Assembly: GCA_051453625.1 (NCBI GenBank)
Contig: JBOZIK010000001.1
Coordinates: 10,313,774-10,377,773, forward strand
DNA from: Welwitschia mirabilis
Lineage: Eukaryota > Gnetophyta > Gnetopsida > Welwitschiales
Reading direction: 5' to 3'
DNA length: 64,000 nt
The notes under the pieces were generated by a model. It ran no database searches. It was given only the letters and a program-made list of their open reading frames with translations, and was not told the origin of the DNA. The position numbers and the translations under genes were made by a program. Shown in pieces: positions 35,874 through 49,755 of the stretch; within the stretch, counting starts at the first letter, position 1, and each line of letters opens with the position of its first letter.

Positions 35874-36756
35874 TGTTATTCCTATTTATTAAAGATAAAG
35901 GTCTCTAATCACTATAGAAGTTTACTTATAAGTTAAAATAGAATAAAATATTTTATTTTTGCCATAATAAAACGTGATGTTCTACTTTCATCCTTCTTAT
36001 AATTTGAGACATTATTATGAATAAAATAATATTTTACAAAATAATGCTAACATCATTTCATTATACTTTCTTCAAATAAATATTATGGATATGTACTTTA
36101 GAATGTATAATTTCTAAGATATATTAAGCATGCTTTTCAAATTTAACAATAAAGTAGTTTTTCCTATCAAATTATGGCATATTAAATAAAACTCCAAATT
36201 TATTTTTAATCTCATGATGAAATATGCCAAATAATATCTATAAAGAGGGCAAAAAACCAACATTACCTTTTTTCATGGCTTACGAAGAAGGAAGCTCTGC
36301 AAAATGGTTTAGAATGATTTTGCAATACTTTGTAATCCTCCCATGTCTTATGAGTAAGTTCTTATAAATTATTATGAACTTATTGCAATAATGTCATTAC
36401 ATTCATTATTTTTCTCTTTTTGTTTCTTCATACTATATTGTTATATCAAGAACTGTACAAAGTTCAAACTCTATCATTACAAAGTGAGAATCAAAGGATT
36501 TAAAAACAAGAATTATATGCCTTCACAGCATAAGAAAGATTACAAATACCATTTAAACACAATCACTTTGTGTTATAATGATTCATAAAAAAAAGGGGAA
36601 TTCTTAGATTAGTGGTTCAATCTAACCTCTAATACTTGAAATTCATGTATCTTCTAATAAATGAAAAAGGTTGTAATTAAAAAGGTAATTCATGATATAG
36701 AAGACATCATAGCAATAAATTTTGACATTAGAAAGAATAAATATACTTTTTTAAAA

Positions 36757-36930
36757 AGTAGTAGCTAAAGAAAAATGAAATATAATGGCTAAAAACTTTA
36801 GTAGCAGTTAGAAAGAAATGAAAAATGATAATGAAACACTTTAGTGATAGCTAAAAAATAAAATAACAACAACAAAATACCTGATTAGTAGCTAAATGAA
36901 AATAAAAAATAATGGAAAAACACTTAAATA
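36757..36930 (+). repeat. Degenerate minisatellite, ~45-57-bp unit
   Basis: Each of four units starts near TAGTAGCTAA / TAGTAGCAGTTAG / TAGTGATAGCTAA / TAGTAGCTAAATG, followed by an A-rich segment and AATGG or ACACTT. Confidence 0.5.
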
Positions 36931-37988
36931 AGAGCTTAATAAGAAAGAGTCCTAGCACACTTGACTAAAAGAAAACAAAATCCTAATGCTATAGAAAAAA
37001 GAATGAAATAGAAAGAGAACTGAAGCAAAAGATGTAGGGATTAGATGAAGCATAAAACACCATCAAAGAGTTTCACTATCAAATTAAAGAACTTCATTAA
37101 AGACCAAGTCTAAAGCCTAAATCAGTTATTAATGCTAAGATAGAGTAATCTACACTATCTGAGAAGTCCTAAGAAACCATACTAGATGAAGTAAAAGTTG
37201 TCAAACTTGCTAGCAATCAAAAAGCTTCTGAATATTGCATAATGTTATTCATTCTCATTGAAGAAGACAAACTAGATCCTGAACATCTAATTTTAAAGTT
37301 GTTTAGTAAAATGTAGGATCTTGCTATTTTAAGTTAAAAGAAATTTTACCTTCTAAAATCTTGTCCTTATAAAAATTCATACTTTATTAAAATACTAGAA
37401 AAAGTAAAGTTATAATAGGTATTTTTGTTTGTATTTTACTTTATCCAAGGAATGAAATAAGCCCTTAACATGAAACAAATACTTTAGTTATCTACCTTAA
37501 ATAAATAATATTGATTACTGGATAAGTATTTTGCTAATTTAAATGGAATAGAAGGTAAATATATTGAATTAAGATAAAGTAATAAAAATGATTAATCAAG
37601 AAAAATTCTTAATACCTTAAGAGGTGAAAAATGTTTAAAAATATTGAAAGAGATCAAGTTTTTTAAAAAATCACTATCCAACTAGAAATTTTAGCTGAAT
37701 ATCAAATGATTTTCTTTGAAGGTACTAAAATACATATAAAAGAGAAGAAAGATAAGTAAACATAAAACAAGGAAATGAATATAAATCACTTTAGATGAAT
37801 AAAAACATAAGAAATCTAAAATTACATCTTAGAAGATGGATTATGTTAGATAAATCAAAAGATAACAAGTCTAAAAATACAATTTAAAAGATGAATAAAA
37901 TCAGAAGAACCAAGGATAAAAAGTCAGAAATTAAATTCCTCAAATTAAAAAGTCTAAGAGTAAAACCCAAGTTAAAATTAAAAAGAAA

Positions 37989-38554
37989 TGTTAGCAAGTT
38001 AACATCATTGTCCTTAAGACAATTGTTAAGTTGGTTAATAAAACATGAAGAGACATGTTCTATTTCATATTCAAATAAAATAACATTTCCTAATGGGAAG
38101 AACACTATAAGATCAAGAATAATCAAGATACATTCAACCAGGGAGAAGAAGATATTAAGTATGACAAAGTACTTCTATCCACACCAAATGTTCATCTAGG
38201 GCTTTGATAGGTGATTCATTCATGAACCACTTGCTTGACTAAATAATAATTTTATGTAATATTCATCTTATAATGAAACAGAAATTTTGTAATAAGGTCT
38301 AATTATCAATGAATATTAATTACATTTTTATTAATTATATGAAATATTGGTTCCTCTAGTTTTATTTAATTTTTACTACTTATAAATTAAGTTTAATTAC
38401 TATTAAAAAACTAATAAAATATTTTGCATAAATCATATTCTCATACTTTCTCTTCCACATGAATTTCTTTCAAGGTATTTCACATACAACTATGTGAAAC
38501 AAGAAATTCATATGGTAGTATCATAAATTACTATCATATTAAAACAAAATTCCA
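37989..38554 (+). repeat. Right LTR, truncated by gap
   Basis: Starts TGTTAGCAAGTTAAC, partner of the left LTR at 33843. The 583-N gap (38555-39137) removes its 3' end. Confidence 0.7.
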
Positions 38555-39137
38555 NNNNNNNNNNNNNNNNNNNNNNNNNNNNNNNNNNNNNNNNNNNNNN
38601 NNNNNNNNNNNNNNNNNNNNNNNNNNNNNNNNNNNNNNNNNNNNNNNNNNNNNNNNNNNNNNNNNNNNNNNNNNNNNNNNNNNNNNNNNNNNNNNNNNNN
38701 NNNNNNNNNNNNNNNNNNNNNNNNNNNNNNNNNNNNNNNNNNNNNNNNNNNNNNNNNNNNNNNNNNNNNNNNNNNNNNNNNNNNNNNNNNNNNNNNNNNN
38801 NNNNNNNNNNNNNNNNNNNNNNNNNNNNNNNNNNNNNNNNNNNNNNNNNNNNNNNNNNNNNNNNNNNNNNNNNNNNNNNNNNNNNNNNNNNNNNNNNNNN
38901 NNNNNNNNNNNNNNNNNNNNNNNNNNNNNNNNNNNNNNNNNNNNNNNNNNNNNNNNNNNNNNNNNNNNNNNNNNNNNNNNNNNNNNNNNNNNNNNNNNNN
39001 NNNNNNNNNNNNNNNNNNNNNNNNNNNNNNNNNNNNNNNNNNNNNNNNNNNNNNNNNNNNNNNNNNNNNNNNNNNNNNNNNNNNNNNNNNNNNNNNNNNN
39101 NNNNNNNNNNNNNNNNNNNNNNNNNNNNNNNNNNNNN
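38555..39137. other. Assembly gap, 583 N
   Basis: Separates the right LTR of the LARD-like element from a gypsy gag relic. A frame crossing it is an artefact. Confidence 0.99.
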
Positions 39138-39259
39138 AATATTTCAAGGATTTATGGGTGAAATTCCCCTAACATGATTTTGAATCATTAAAACCTATGA
39201 GTTTTTTCTATGAATCCTTAGAAACAAAAAGTGCGTAATTGGTTAAAATGATAAGTGAA

Positions 39260-39810
39260 GGAATATTTACATTTAAAAGATTTAATAAAGCTTTGGATCA
39301 ATTATAATACATAGATGAAAGTTTTAAAATTAAGAAAGGCCATTTAGGTCTAAGTACATATTTAAGCAAATCCAATCATCTAATAGAGTTATAGGTAGAG
39401 GCATTTATAAAATTAATGATGAGTTTGATATGAGTAAAAAACTTAATACCATAACTAAATACTTAGAACAACTTAAAACATCATAAACTAATAGGGATTT
39501 TAGTTATGTCGTTTATACTATTGATAAACATGAAACTAGTGAATGTTCTTCTATTCTTATCTATTAAGATGTAGTGGTTGAATAAGTGAATAGTTTATAA
39601 AGCGAGAAGATACTTTTCTAAGAGATAATAATTTTTCTTCCCTTTTACAAATTCATACAATCTAAAATGGATAAATCACTGAGGTTTTCTTGAAAAACTC
39701 AATGAAGTAAAGCATCTACTTCATACTAGCCAAACTCAAACTAAGCCATTAGAGGATGTTCTAAAGTAATTTATTAAAGTCCAAAGTATAAACAATAAAA
39801 AATAATCTAG
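39260..39810 (+). pseudogene. Gypsy (Tat/Athila-like) gag C-terminal relic
   Basis: Plus-strand blocks are TFKRFNKALDQL, NDEFDMSKKLNTITKYLEQL, VYTIDKHETSEC (one half of a C-x2-C-x4-H-x4-C-type knuckle; the first Cys pair is lost), VEQVNSL-like, TNSYNLKWINH (family TYNPGWRNHPNFSW), and PLEDVLK-FIKVQSINN (family LEDxLKQFM). The order and spacing fit the end of Tat/Athila gag. Stops are frequent, many TAA/TAG where CAA/CAG would fit. A 10-N gap follows at 39888-39897. Confidence 0.65.
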
Positions 39811-39897
39811 GATTAACAAATAAATAACATGAACCTTTTAATAAGAAATGAATTTAACTTACTTAAACTACCTTTCTTATGTTTTCTNNNNNNNNNN

Positions 39898-41829
39898 AAA
39901 GTAAGGTAACCTTTTAGCTTGACTTATACCTAACTCAAGAGGAGTTAACATAGTTGAAGGTAAAGAAGATGTAATAGGGATTAATACTATCTCATCTTGT
40001 AACAAGGAGGAAAAATCCATCCTCCACTTATTCTAAGACTGCAAAAGAACTAGAAATTTCCTAGCATGCTTGCAAGTTACTCTTAGACTGATAGGATTCG
40101 ATATAATCAAGTCCAAGCCATAGTAATTAATGTTGTGATGCATTTAAAGATTCCATAGCACCATATTTTTTTAGAACTATCTGATCTCATCCTTTTTTCC
40201 TAATGCATACATCTCTCATCTATGGAAGGAATTCCTCTCGATAATAGACAAGCACCCAATCCATGAAACTATGATGCCTTTAAAGTATAAGCAGAATAAT
40301 GAACTATGAAAAACAGTTGCCTGATATAGGGAGGATTAGATGCTAAGGAGAATCCATGGCTTTCCTCATGTTAAACATTAAAGAATTTTTTCCTCATTAG
40401 AAAGGTCAATGAATGTCCTTCTAGAAAACGATCATAGAAATTTTAAGAATTCCATAGTAAAAGCCTCAGAAGTTCTTACAAAAGGGAAAAACCTCAACCT
40501 AGAGGGTGAAGAGAAATTATAGTAAGTCATTTTTTAGAGATCATTTGATTAAACTAAAAAGCATTCATCTAGCTAAGTCTAGGCCTTTTCATAATGGTAA
40601 CTATTTTATATAGAGAGGCAATCACATTAAGTTGAAACATCCATAATTTTTTTTTCTCATTTTTTAACATGTCTTCAAGATGGGCTTAAAGTGAATGCCC
40701 TGGCCTTTTTTCTCTAGTGTTTATAAAAAAAAAACTACTTAGTCCATTATTTGAGCCTTATTTTAAATTTATTAGAAAATGCACAAGCTAAAAACTAGCC
40801 TCAGCTATAGAACATACCCTTAGCTTCAACGTCAATACCTTTTTCATTGATATAGAGGTGGAAAAATAGGACAAATGCTCTAAGATGTAGTCCTTATTTT
40901 TGTTCCTGCTTCTCATCTGATAACTCATTAGAGTGTGCCCCCTTTTCTTCCCCTCCTTATGATTCCCACACCTCTTCTTTCCTCCACCACTTGTCCCTCC
41001 CTCTCCCTCCCCTTCTTACCTTCCCCTAGCCTTGAGAGCTTGTTCCTTATGTCTTCTTATCATTATTCCTCTTCTTCCCCATCCTCACCTATCATGCTAT
41101 CCTCTAATTCTAAGCTTTTTATTCCTCCTCATTTAGTGCCTTCTCCTAGTCCTTCTTCCTAATCACCTTCCCTTCCTTCCCTAGTTTCTTCAGTCCATCT
41201 ATCGAGCTTGTCCTAAGATCTTGAGAAATCTCTTGAAGGCTCTACTTAGCATCATTAGAACCTTTAACTAAGTTCCCATTTAAAAGTTTGGGCTTATAGC
41301 ATTATGTTATTAAGAAGAAAGCAAAGAAATGTCATCATCTACTCTATAAAACATATGCACCTTGACTGTGTGTAAGGCTCCGTTGCTCAACACATTAAGG
41401 TTGTCATCCAAACACAATAATTAAATGTAGTTGTCGAGGTCCTAAAGCACTCAAAATCTAGAGGAATGCTTCACAAGAAGTGCATTTGGAAATTATAACT
41501 CATAATTCTCAAGTGGCACAACTCTAGTTTCGTAGGTTTTATGTAGAAGAAATTTTATTTCCTTTTGAAGCTTTTTACTATTATAGGCTTTTTCAATAGT
41601 TTTACCTTACTTTATTTTCTTAGTATATCTCATTCGTTGGGCTATTATTGAATTGCATATAATTGGATAATATCACTATTATAGTCCTTTAGTTCTCCTC
41701 CCTAGGAAGGAAGCCATCTTCTTTTTGGTCGATCTTTATTATTTTTTTATGCTAGCCCTTGATTTTAATCTTGCAAATTTTATTAATAGAAGTGATCATT
41801 AATTTTTTAAAAATAAAAGGTACTTAGTA
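39898..41829. other. Unassigned stretch with pyrimidine-rich segment
   Basis: No gene is supported. 40930-41215 is strongly C/T-rich on the plus strand and gives a spurious Ser/Pro/Leu-rich frame (40935-41162). The remainder may be decayed gypsy sequence from either neighbouring fragment. Confidence 0.4.
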
Positions 41830-42260
41830 AGACCATCTTTATTTCAATTAAGTTTAAACCTTTAATATTATCCAAGTGGTTCTTCTTCGTAGTATTAAAA
41901 ACATATAACTTTATATTCATATTATTAAATAACATGTTAACCATCCCATTCATATAGTTGATTAAAGAGTTAAAAGTGACAAGGAATGGTCTATCTAAGA
42001 TAAGTAAAAATCCCTTAAGATTATCTTTTATTTCTAAATAATAAAATATATAGTATATTAATACTTATTAACTCATACCAAAATATCTTTTATTACTCTT
42101 TTCTGGATTTTTATCCAATAATTAGTAAGTGACAAAGTTATTCTAGTTTCCCTTAGTTCTTCTAATCTAGATCTATATTCAGAAAACATAAATATTATCA
42201 TTCATATGAAGGAAAATTCAAACCAACTTATTTGTAGTCTTGGAGAAATTCTAAAGAGCA
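41830..42260 (-). pseudogene. Gypsy (Tat/Athila-like) aspartic protease relic
   Basis: The minus strand reads LRETRITLSLTNYWIKIQ, then RVIKDILV-VNKY (family TxxTLQLADRSxxxPxGxxEDVLVKVxxF), then LLILDRPFLVTFNSLINY and MNIKLYVFNTTKK (family PLILGRPFLATxxxLIDxxxG, LxxxVFN). The catalytic DLGA/DSGA block further right is not legible. The orientation is opposite to the gag relic at 39.3-39.8 kb, so this is a separate element. Confidence 0.75.
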
Positions 42261-43439
42261 TAGGTAATAGGTCATAAATACTATTTCATAAAGTGGTAAA
42301 ATTTAAAAAGCCTAAAAATAATATCTTATAATAAGAAATGTCTCAAAGTAAAATGTAAACCATCATTTATAACTAGTATTAAGGCATAAAGGTGTACATA
42401 AAACTTGTAAACCAACCTTCTTAATAACCTATGAAATCTATGAAAGAATTCAAGATACTACTACCATATTTAAGTACCCAAAATCCCAAATTATAAAATA
42501 AAAAAAATATTGTAAGATTCTTCTCAAGTAATAAAAACACATTGCAATTCCATAATTTTCTTGAATATTCTCAATAGAAGTTTGTTTCAACATGATATCT
42601 GAGGAACTGTGTTTAATTTCCAAGAAAAGTGAGTTTTCATTATCCAAATTTATGCTTAAAATATGAGAGTAAGGTTTTGACAATCCTTGAACCTAAAGTT
42701 AACATCAATGTCACATGTTTTTCTCATAATAGAAAAACTTTGAAACTATTTCAACTAAAACATAAGTTTATATAATTTAAACTTAGCTCAAGGTGGAGGG
42801 CTTAGCCAAAATACAAGTCTAATTTCTTTAACATGTCTAGGATCTACTACTTAGACCACACTTTTTTAATAAAATTTCAATCATGGATTAAAGAAAAAAA
42901 TTCTAGATGACATAATAAGTGGTGTATGGAAAAGAAAGGTAAGAATCAAATGGAAAATTAACTAGAAGAATTATAGAGGATTCCAAATAAATGCAACTCC
43001 AAAAGAAATGAAAGAATATTAAAACTCATTTTAAGAATTTAGTACGTATAATTGTAAATAGGTGAATAAATGTACAAGTAATAAAATTATCATAATATAG
43101 GAGAGGTTTTTCAAATAAGGATGGCTAGAAAATTTAAATTTAGAATAAAATTACTTATTATAACACTATTAGAAATGATAGAAATGAAACAAGATGATAC
43201 TATTTCTAAAGAGGGGCATGTTAATGGCTAGAAAAAGGAGACGCGAATATTAGGTTTTTCAACTATGAGATTCTAATAAGAAAGAAATAAATAAAATAAG
43301 ATAACTTAAAGGCAATGATAATAGGATTTATAAAGAAAATAACAACATGGCTAGAATTCTGGAAAATTGTTTAAAAAATATTTCATAAGAAAAGCATTCA
43401 AAATAAAGAGTTAATATCTTCTAAGAGACATCCTAATAA

Positions 43440-43510
43440 TAGAGTAGTGCTCCTATGATGGAGTAGTTGTAAGTTTAATTCTTGAAAATGTATTTCAATA
43501 AATAAATAAT
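43440..43510 (+). repeat. tRNA-like (SINE-type) remnant
   Basis: TAGAGTAGTGCTCCTATGATGGAG...TAAGTTTAATTCTTG resembles a decayed tRNA-like head, with an A-box-like start and a B box (GTTTAATTC for GGTTCGAATCC) about 35 bp later. No tail is obvious. Confidence 0.25.
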
Positions 43511-44315
43511 GAACAAAATAACTCACAAATTTGAGTGATTTTAATATAAATAGGTATTAATATTTTAATGGAAGGAAAAATGAATAAACATAGTTTATAG
43601 CGTAAAAGATAAAGGAATCCCTTAGTTTACATTAATTATCACTTGGTTTATATGGATTTCTAGCATATTTTTATCCAGATTACTTAGATATTATCAAAAA
43701 GGATATAATATACGTAGCCAGAACATATGAAAAAAAGAAAATATATTACATATAGTATACAACATCTAGGTGACACTCATTTCCAAAAATACAAGGGTTG
43801 ATCTATTAGTAGATTTTAAATTAATCAACCTATATGATCAAATAAACAAAAATTTTCAAAAGAACTAATAGAAATAAAAAAATCTACCATTTATTACGTA
43901 AAGCTTTTAAGAACAAGACTTATTATAGTTCAAATTCTTCTAGCTTATGAAAATTTCCATTTAGCATAAGTCCATAAGATATCAAATTTTAACTTAAAAC
44001 CTAATTTTAACAAATATTATGACCATCCAATTTGGAGATATTTAGAGATGGTAATAAATAAAATAGATTTCTCAAAACAATGTGTAAAACAATGAAAGAA
44101 TGATATGTAATATTGAAATTTTTAATTGTTATGAACAACCAACCAAATCACCTTTTCCCAAGCTCTAACAACGTCAAATAGTAGGGCTTTGTTATCTTAT
44201 TCGTTTTTATCATTACAACAAAAGGTTTTCATTACATTATCTAAGACTTAGTATGAGACAATAATATCAAGGGCATTAAGGCAACCTTTAATTGTAATAG
44301 ATTTACATGGTTCTT

Positions 44316-44600
44316 TTTTTTTTTGTTTAAAGAGAGCTTAATTCATGAAAAACCATACTACTTACTAGAATCATTGGGTTGCTTAGCTAAGCCTTACCAA
44401 CGTGAGAGCTAAAAACATTTAGGAATCACTTATAACTTGTATCCAAAATATTGAATCTTGATCATAGGCATACCTTAGAAATAGAATATGAGCCACAAGC
44501 CAATCTCAATGCCCTAGGATTCCAACCTAAGACATTCAATCTCACAACTTATAGACATGGGTTGAGCTTGCTTCACTATGCATTAGGTTCATACACTTAC
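44316..44600 (-). repeat. Possible tRNA-derived SINE, poly(A) on minus strand
   Basis: The T-rich run at about 44315-44325 would be the tail of a minus-strand retroposon. GGATTCCAACC at about 44518 is a B box on the minus strand with one mismatch (GGTTCGAATCC type), and CTAAGACATTC follows as in plant SINE heads. The length of about 285 bp is reasonable. The frame at 44451-44636 is coincidental. Confidence 0.3.
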
Positions 44601-45135
44601 AATTTGTTCATAATGCCTTGCTATTCTTTGAAATAAATAAGGAGTTAAAGATGTAAGTCAAAATGTATTAAATGTTTTTTTAGAGGTAATAGAAGTAAAT
44701 ATAATCTTCCAAACAAAGATAATACACTCCTTCCATTTATTAGTGAATAGAGAAAGTGAACTCATAATCAAATAGCAGACCTCATAGTACATGATAGATA
44801 ACTTTAATCAAATTTGAAGATAATGTGAATGCAAAATATTAATTTTTGTAGTTAGAGTTTAATTAATTTTAAGTTTGTTATAATTGATTCTTGTTTATGT
44901 ATTGTTATCCATAAAGACCCTCAAGAAGGTAAGCAATGTTCTAAAAAGAGCAAAAAGGATCATGTTTAGTATAATCTAGATTAATCAAGAAAACTTTATC
45001 CATGGAGTGGGAAAGGTTTGCAATCCATAGAAGATAGAGGACGAAAAGCATACAATATTTGACAAGTTAGTCCTAAAAGTGAACTTAAGTAGTTCATCAG
45101 CTATGATGAAAAATGTATACATATACATACATACA

Positions 45136-45137
<2 letters not shown>

Positions 45138-45169
<32 letters not shown>
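45138..45169 (+). repeat. (TA)16 microsatellite
   Basis: Thirty-two bases of perfect TA after a TACA-rich stretch. Confidence 0.95.
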
Positions 45170-45172
<3 letters not shown>

Positions 45173-46389
45173 CACATTATGTTAACCACTTGAAACATTA
45201 CTCATGTAATGTTATGCTTCATGAGGCTCTCCAAATGATCTTTGAGTAAAAAAATAACAAAGTAAAATTCAAAATGAAGTGAAAATATAATCAATCCTTC
45301 ACTAGGTAAGGCTTAGAACTTAAAAAGGCCTAAAATCCTTGTTCTTGAAGAATGAACAAACTTTTTAAAGTAGCAATAGTTATATACATTATTGAGAAAA
45401 CAACCATTTATAAATAATTTGTAAATAATTTTTTTAAATCCAAACATTTAGAAATGCTTTGATTTTTTGAAAATCAACTATAAGTTGGAAAACAAAGAAA
45501 GAAAAATCTGCTCATGTAATGATTGAGATACATTTAATAATTACCTTGGTAAGAGAAGTAAAGACATAAGTATGTATGATTAGTATTAAAGTATTGAAGG
45601 GACTATGAACCTTGCTTATTACTTCTTATTAGAAGATAATTCTTCTAGATATTAAAATCATATTTAAAATGATTAGTTTCCTAATGGATTAATAGAAAAA
45701 CTAGTGGAATACTCATCCTCCACATAGAACTTTATGGGTTCAAAATATTTAGATGCCTTGCTTGGCATTAGTGTGGTCATGAGCATAATTAAATTATTCC
45801 TTTCAATGCTGTGGTAGTTGTACTCTAAGGAAAAGATATGGTTAGTAAAAGTTTCAAGTTTAACCCTGCTTAAAATGCCTAAGTTTATCTACAAATTTTT
45901 TTAATACTAAGAAAGCTCTTGTTTGTTATAAGCACTTTGGGTGTAATGTGAGATTTGAGATTATAGCTACTTAAGACGATGTGAAATCTATATATTATTT
46001 CTTATGTGGTTTTCAAATTGTGGAAAGGGTTGGTATCGCTCCTTCTCTATTTTAGAAACATGGCTGTTTATTTTAATTTTTGGCATGCCGCATACTAGGG
46101 TTAACGTTTTTATTTATTTATATTTGTGAAGACATGCCACTCAACTATATGTCTCTAACCGCTCATGTCTCTAGTTGATTATACTACCTCTTAGTTGTGT
46201 TAATATGGTATTCATTATGTGTTTATTATATTTTCAGGTTAAATGTGAAATTACAAAGTGTACTCATTAACATCAATAAAATAAATTGGAGGGGAAGAAA
46301 AGTTTATTCTTTTAAAAAAAAATTAGAAGTTTTATTTCATGGTATAAATTCCCATTAGATTCGTTTAAACAGAATTATATTAATTTTAA

Positions 46390-46480
46390 ATCTTGATGGG
46401 GATAAGGGATATTGAACTCAAAACTTTTAGTGGATGTACATTCCCATAAAAGTACAACCACTATGATCACCTAGACTAAT
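46390..46480 (-). repeat. tRNA-like (SINE-type) remnant
   Basis: The minus strand reads CTAGGTGATCATAGTGG, then CCACTAAAAGTTTTGAGTTCAATATCC, like an A box followed by a decayed tRNA anticodon arm and B box (GAGTTCAATATCC). Confidence 0.3.
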
Positions 46481-47625
46481 AATTTAACTGTGCTTAGGGC
46501 CTTACAAGATGCTAAGCAAGGAAGAGTTAACAGTTTCCAATTTGAATAAAAATGAGATTTCTAAACATATTCTTTGTCATCCACGTTCCATTTATGATTA
46601 GAGCAGAAGTTGAGCAAAGCAATGAAGATTGTTAACTTTTTTAACTTTGAAAGGTAGTAAATATGTTCCATTTGTCCACTTTAAAGAATCCCACATGAAT
46701 TTGCCATTACTAATTGGGTAGAGATTATGTTTGACAAAATCCTTTAGCTTGAAATGAGCAAGACACATTACCGTGGATGAACCATAATTCGAAAATCTAC
46801 GCATTGAACCCATTGCCCTTCGAAATGGATACAACTAAAGACACAATGTACGCTTAGGAAAAGGACATGCCATCGGACCATTCAACAAGGAAAGATGCTA
46901 TGGATTTAATTCTTAAAATATGGACGAAGAAATGTAAAATCTTGCCAATTTATAAAACAATGAATAAATCTCCATAGCTTGTAAATATGTTAAAACCATG
47001 AATACCTCGTATTTTAACCTTAAGTTGTTGAAGCTATCATTATACCTTTTTTTTTAAGGAAAATTTTTTCATTTATTTAAAAATAAAATATTTGGATTCC
47101 ATTTTTGTTCAAACTATCTACTATTTGAGGTTTTTTTTTCTTTGAACATTCAACACGGATGTCAACATTCATTACAGTAACGACAAAACGTTTTAAAAAT
47201 TAATTACAGCTGGCGTTTGGAAAAGTACGCCGGACAAAAGCACGAGAGAAAAACCAGGAGAGTGGACCTATCAATGACGAAAGTAGAGTGAACGAATCAT
47301 TAAAGTGGGGAAAAGTTCATCCATCATCCCACGAAAAAGCACAGAAAAGCAAACCAAAAATCCTTTTCTTCGATTATTCTACCACATAAAATGTATTGCT
47401 CCGAGCATTTAGCGAAAACAATTCCAGCAAACCCAGATGCAATTTTTTCAAAGAAGACCACAATTTACAGTAAGAAAACCGGGGAGAAAACAAGCAGAAG
47501 TGAAAGAATCTTTCTTGAGCTTTTTCGCCCAAAAACTCCCTCGTCCTGGGCCGCGACGTGGAGATAACTCCCACTTCAGATCGCTTCCAGACCGTTGAGG
47601 AACCCCTCCGATTGATCTCTGCATC

Positions 47626-47631
47626 TATAAA
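47626..47631 (+). promoter_or_regulatory. TATA box of the AMMECR1-domain gene
   Basis: TATAAA in GCATCTATAAATGGAC, 414 bp upstream of the start codon, inside an unusually GC-balanced block (47170-48050). Transcription would start near 47655-47660 and give a leader of about 390 bp. A second AT-rich box (AAATATAATAAAG, about 47785) is an alternative. Confidence 0.45.
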
Positions 47632-48044
47632 TGGACTGAGTGATAGCACTTGGATACAGTCTATCGCAGGATTGCTTGAATTCGTAGCTTCGCTGTGAAT
47701 TTTGATTGAACTTTCTGTGAGCATTGAAGTATTCGCTTCCGTTTTTCAGAGGGGCCACTTCTTCCCTGTCTGCTTTTGCTCGTAAAATATAATAAAGGGC
47801 CCTCGATTCTGGTCTCGTCCCGAATCTTTGCCCTACACGCAACTGGAGTGTATGAAAAGGCGTTGCAGAGTGTCCTTAGAGAGTATGCGTTTGTTGCTTT
47901 AGGAGGTCGTCAGCTGTCTTCCTTGGTTTGCCCTTGCTCCAAGTAGTGTGGCAGAGCAGCCAAGGGTTTCTGATTGCAGAATTTTTGCGCCTCTTTGTCG
48001 ATTTCGGATACGACTTGCTGAGATACACCCTTAGGGTTGCGAAA

Positions 48045-49755
<1,711 letters not shown>

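Larger units (their letters stand above)
33843..38554 (+). mobile_element. LTR retroelement with Met-type primer site, no visible pol (LARD-like)
   Basis: Direct repeats start at 33843 and 37989. The left one ends TTTTAACA at 34623 and is followed at once by TGGTATCAAAGC, the initiator-Met primer site of plant copia elements with one mismatch. The right one is cut by a 583-N gap. The 3.37-kb interior is AT-rich, full of stops, and shows no RT or integrase motif. An A-rich purine stretch (AAATTAAAAAGAAA) precedes the right LTR. It is either a non-autonomous large derivative or a copia element too old to read. Confidence 0.65.
42261..47160. other. AT-rich transposon debris, mostly unassigned
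   Basis: No complete gene. The first part may continue the gypsy fragment to its left (gag would lie here on the minus strand). The 78-codon minus frame at 46598-46834 contains FKLKDFVKHNLYPISNGKF and KWTNGTYLLPFKVKK and looks somewhat protein-like, but I do not recognise it. Confidence 0.35.

Noticed and set aside
37884-38199. Opposing frames of 80 and 102 codons
   Set aside because: They overlap the LTR start and are biased Lys/Asn or Phe/Leu, as expected by chance in A/T-rich DNA.
40935-41162. Ser/Pro/Leu-rich 75-codon frame as a possible secreted peptide
   Set aside because: Explained by the pyrimidine-rich tract; no flanking gene structure.
44450-44640. Intact tRNA gene near the B-box-like GGATTCCAACC
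   Set aside because: No foldable acceptor stem, D-arm or anticodon loop at proper spacing; only SINE-like remnants can be argued.
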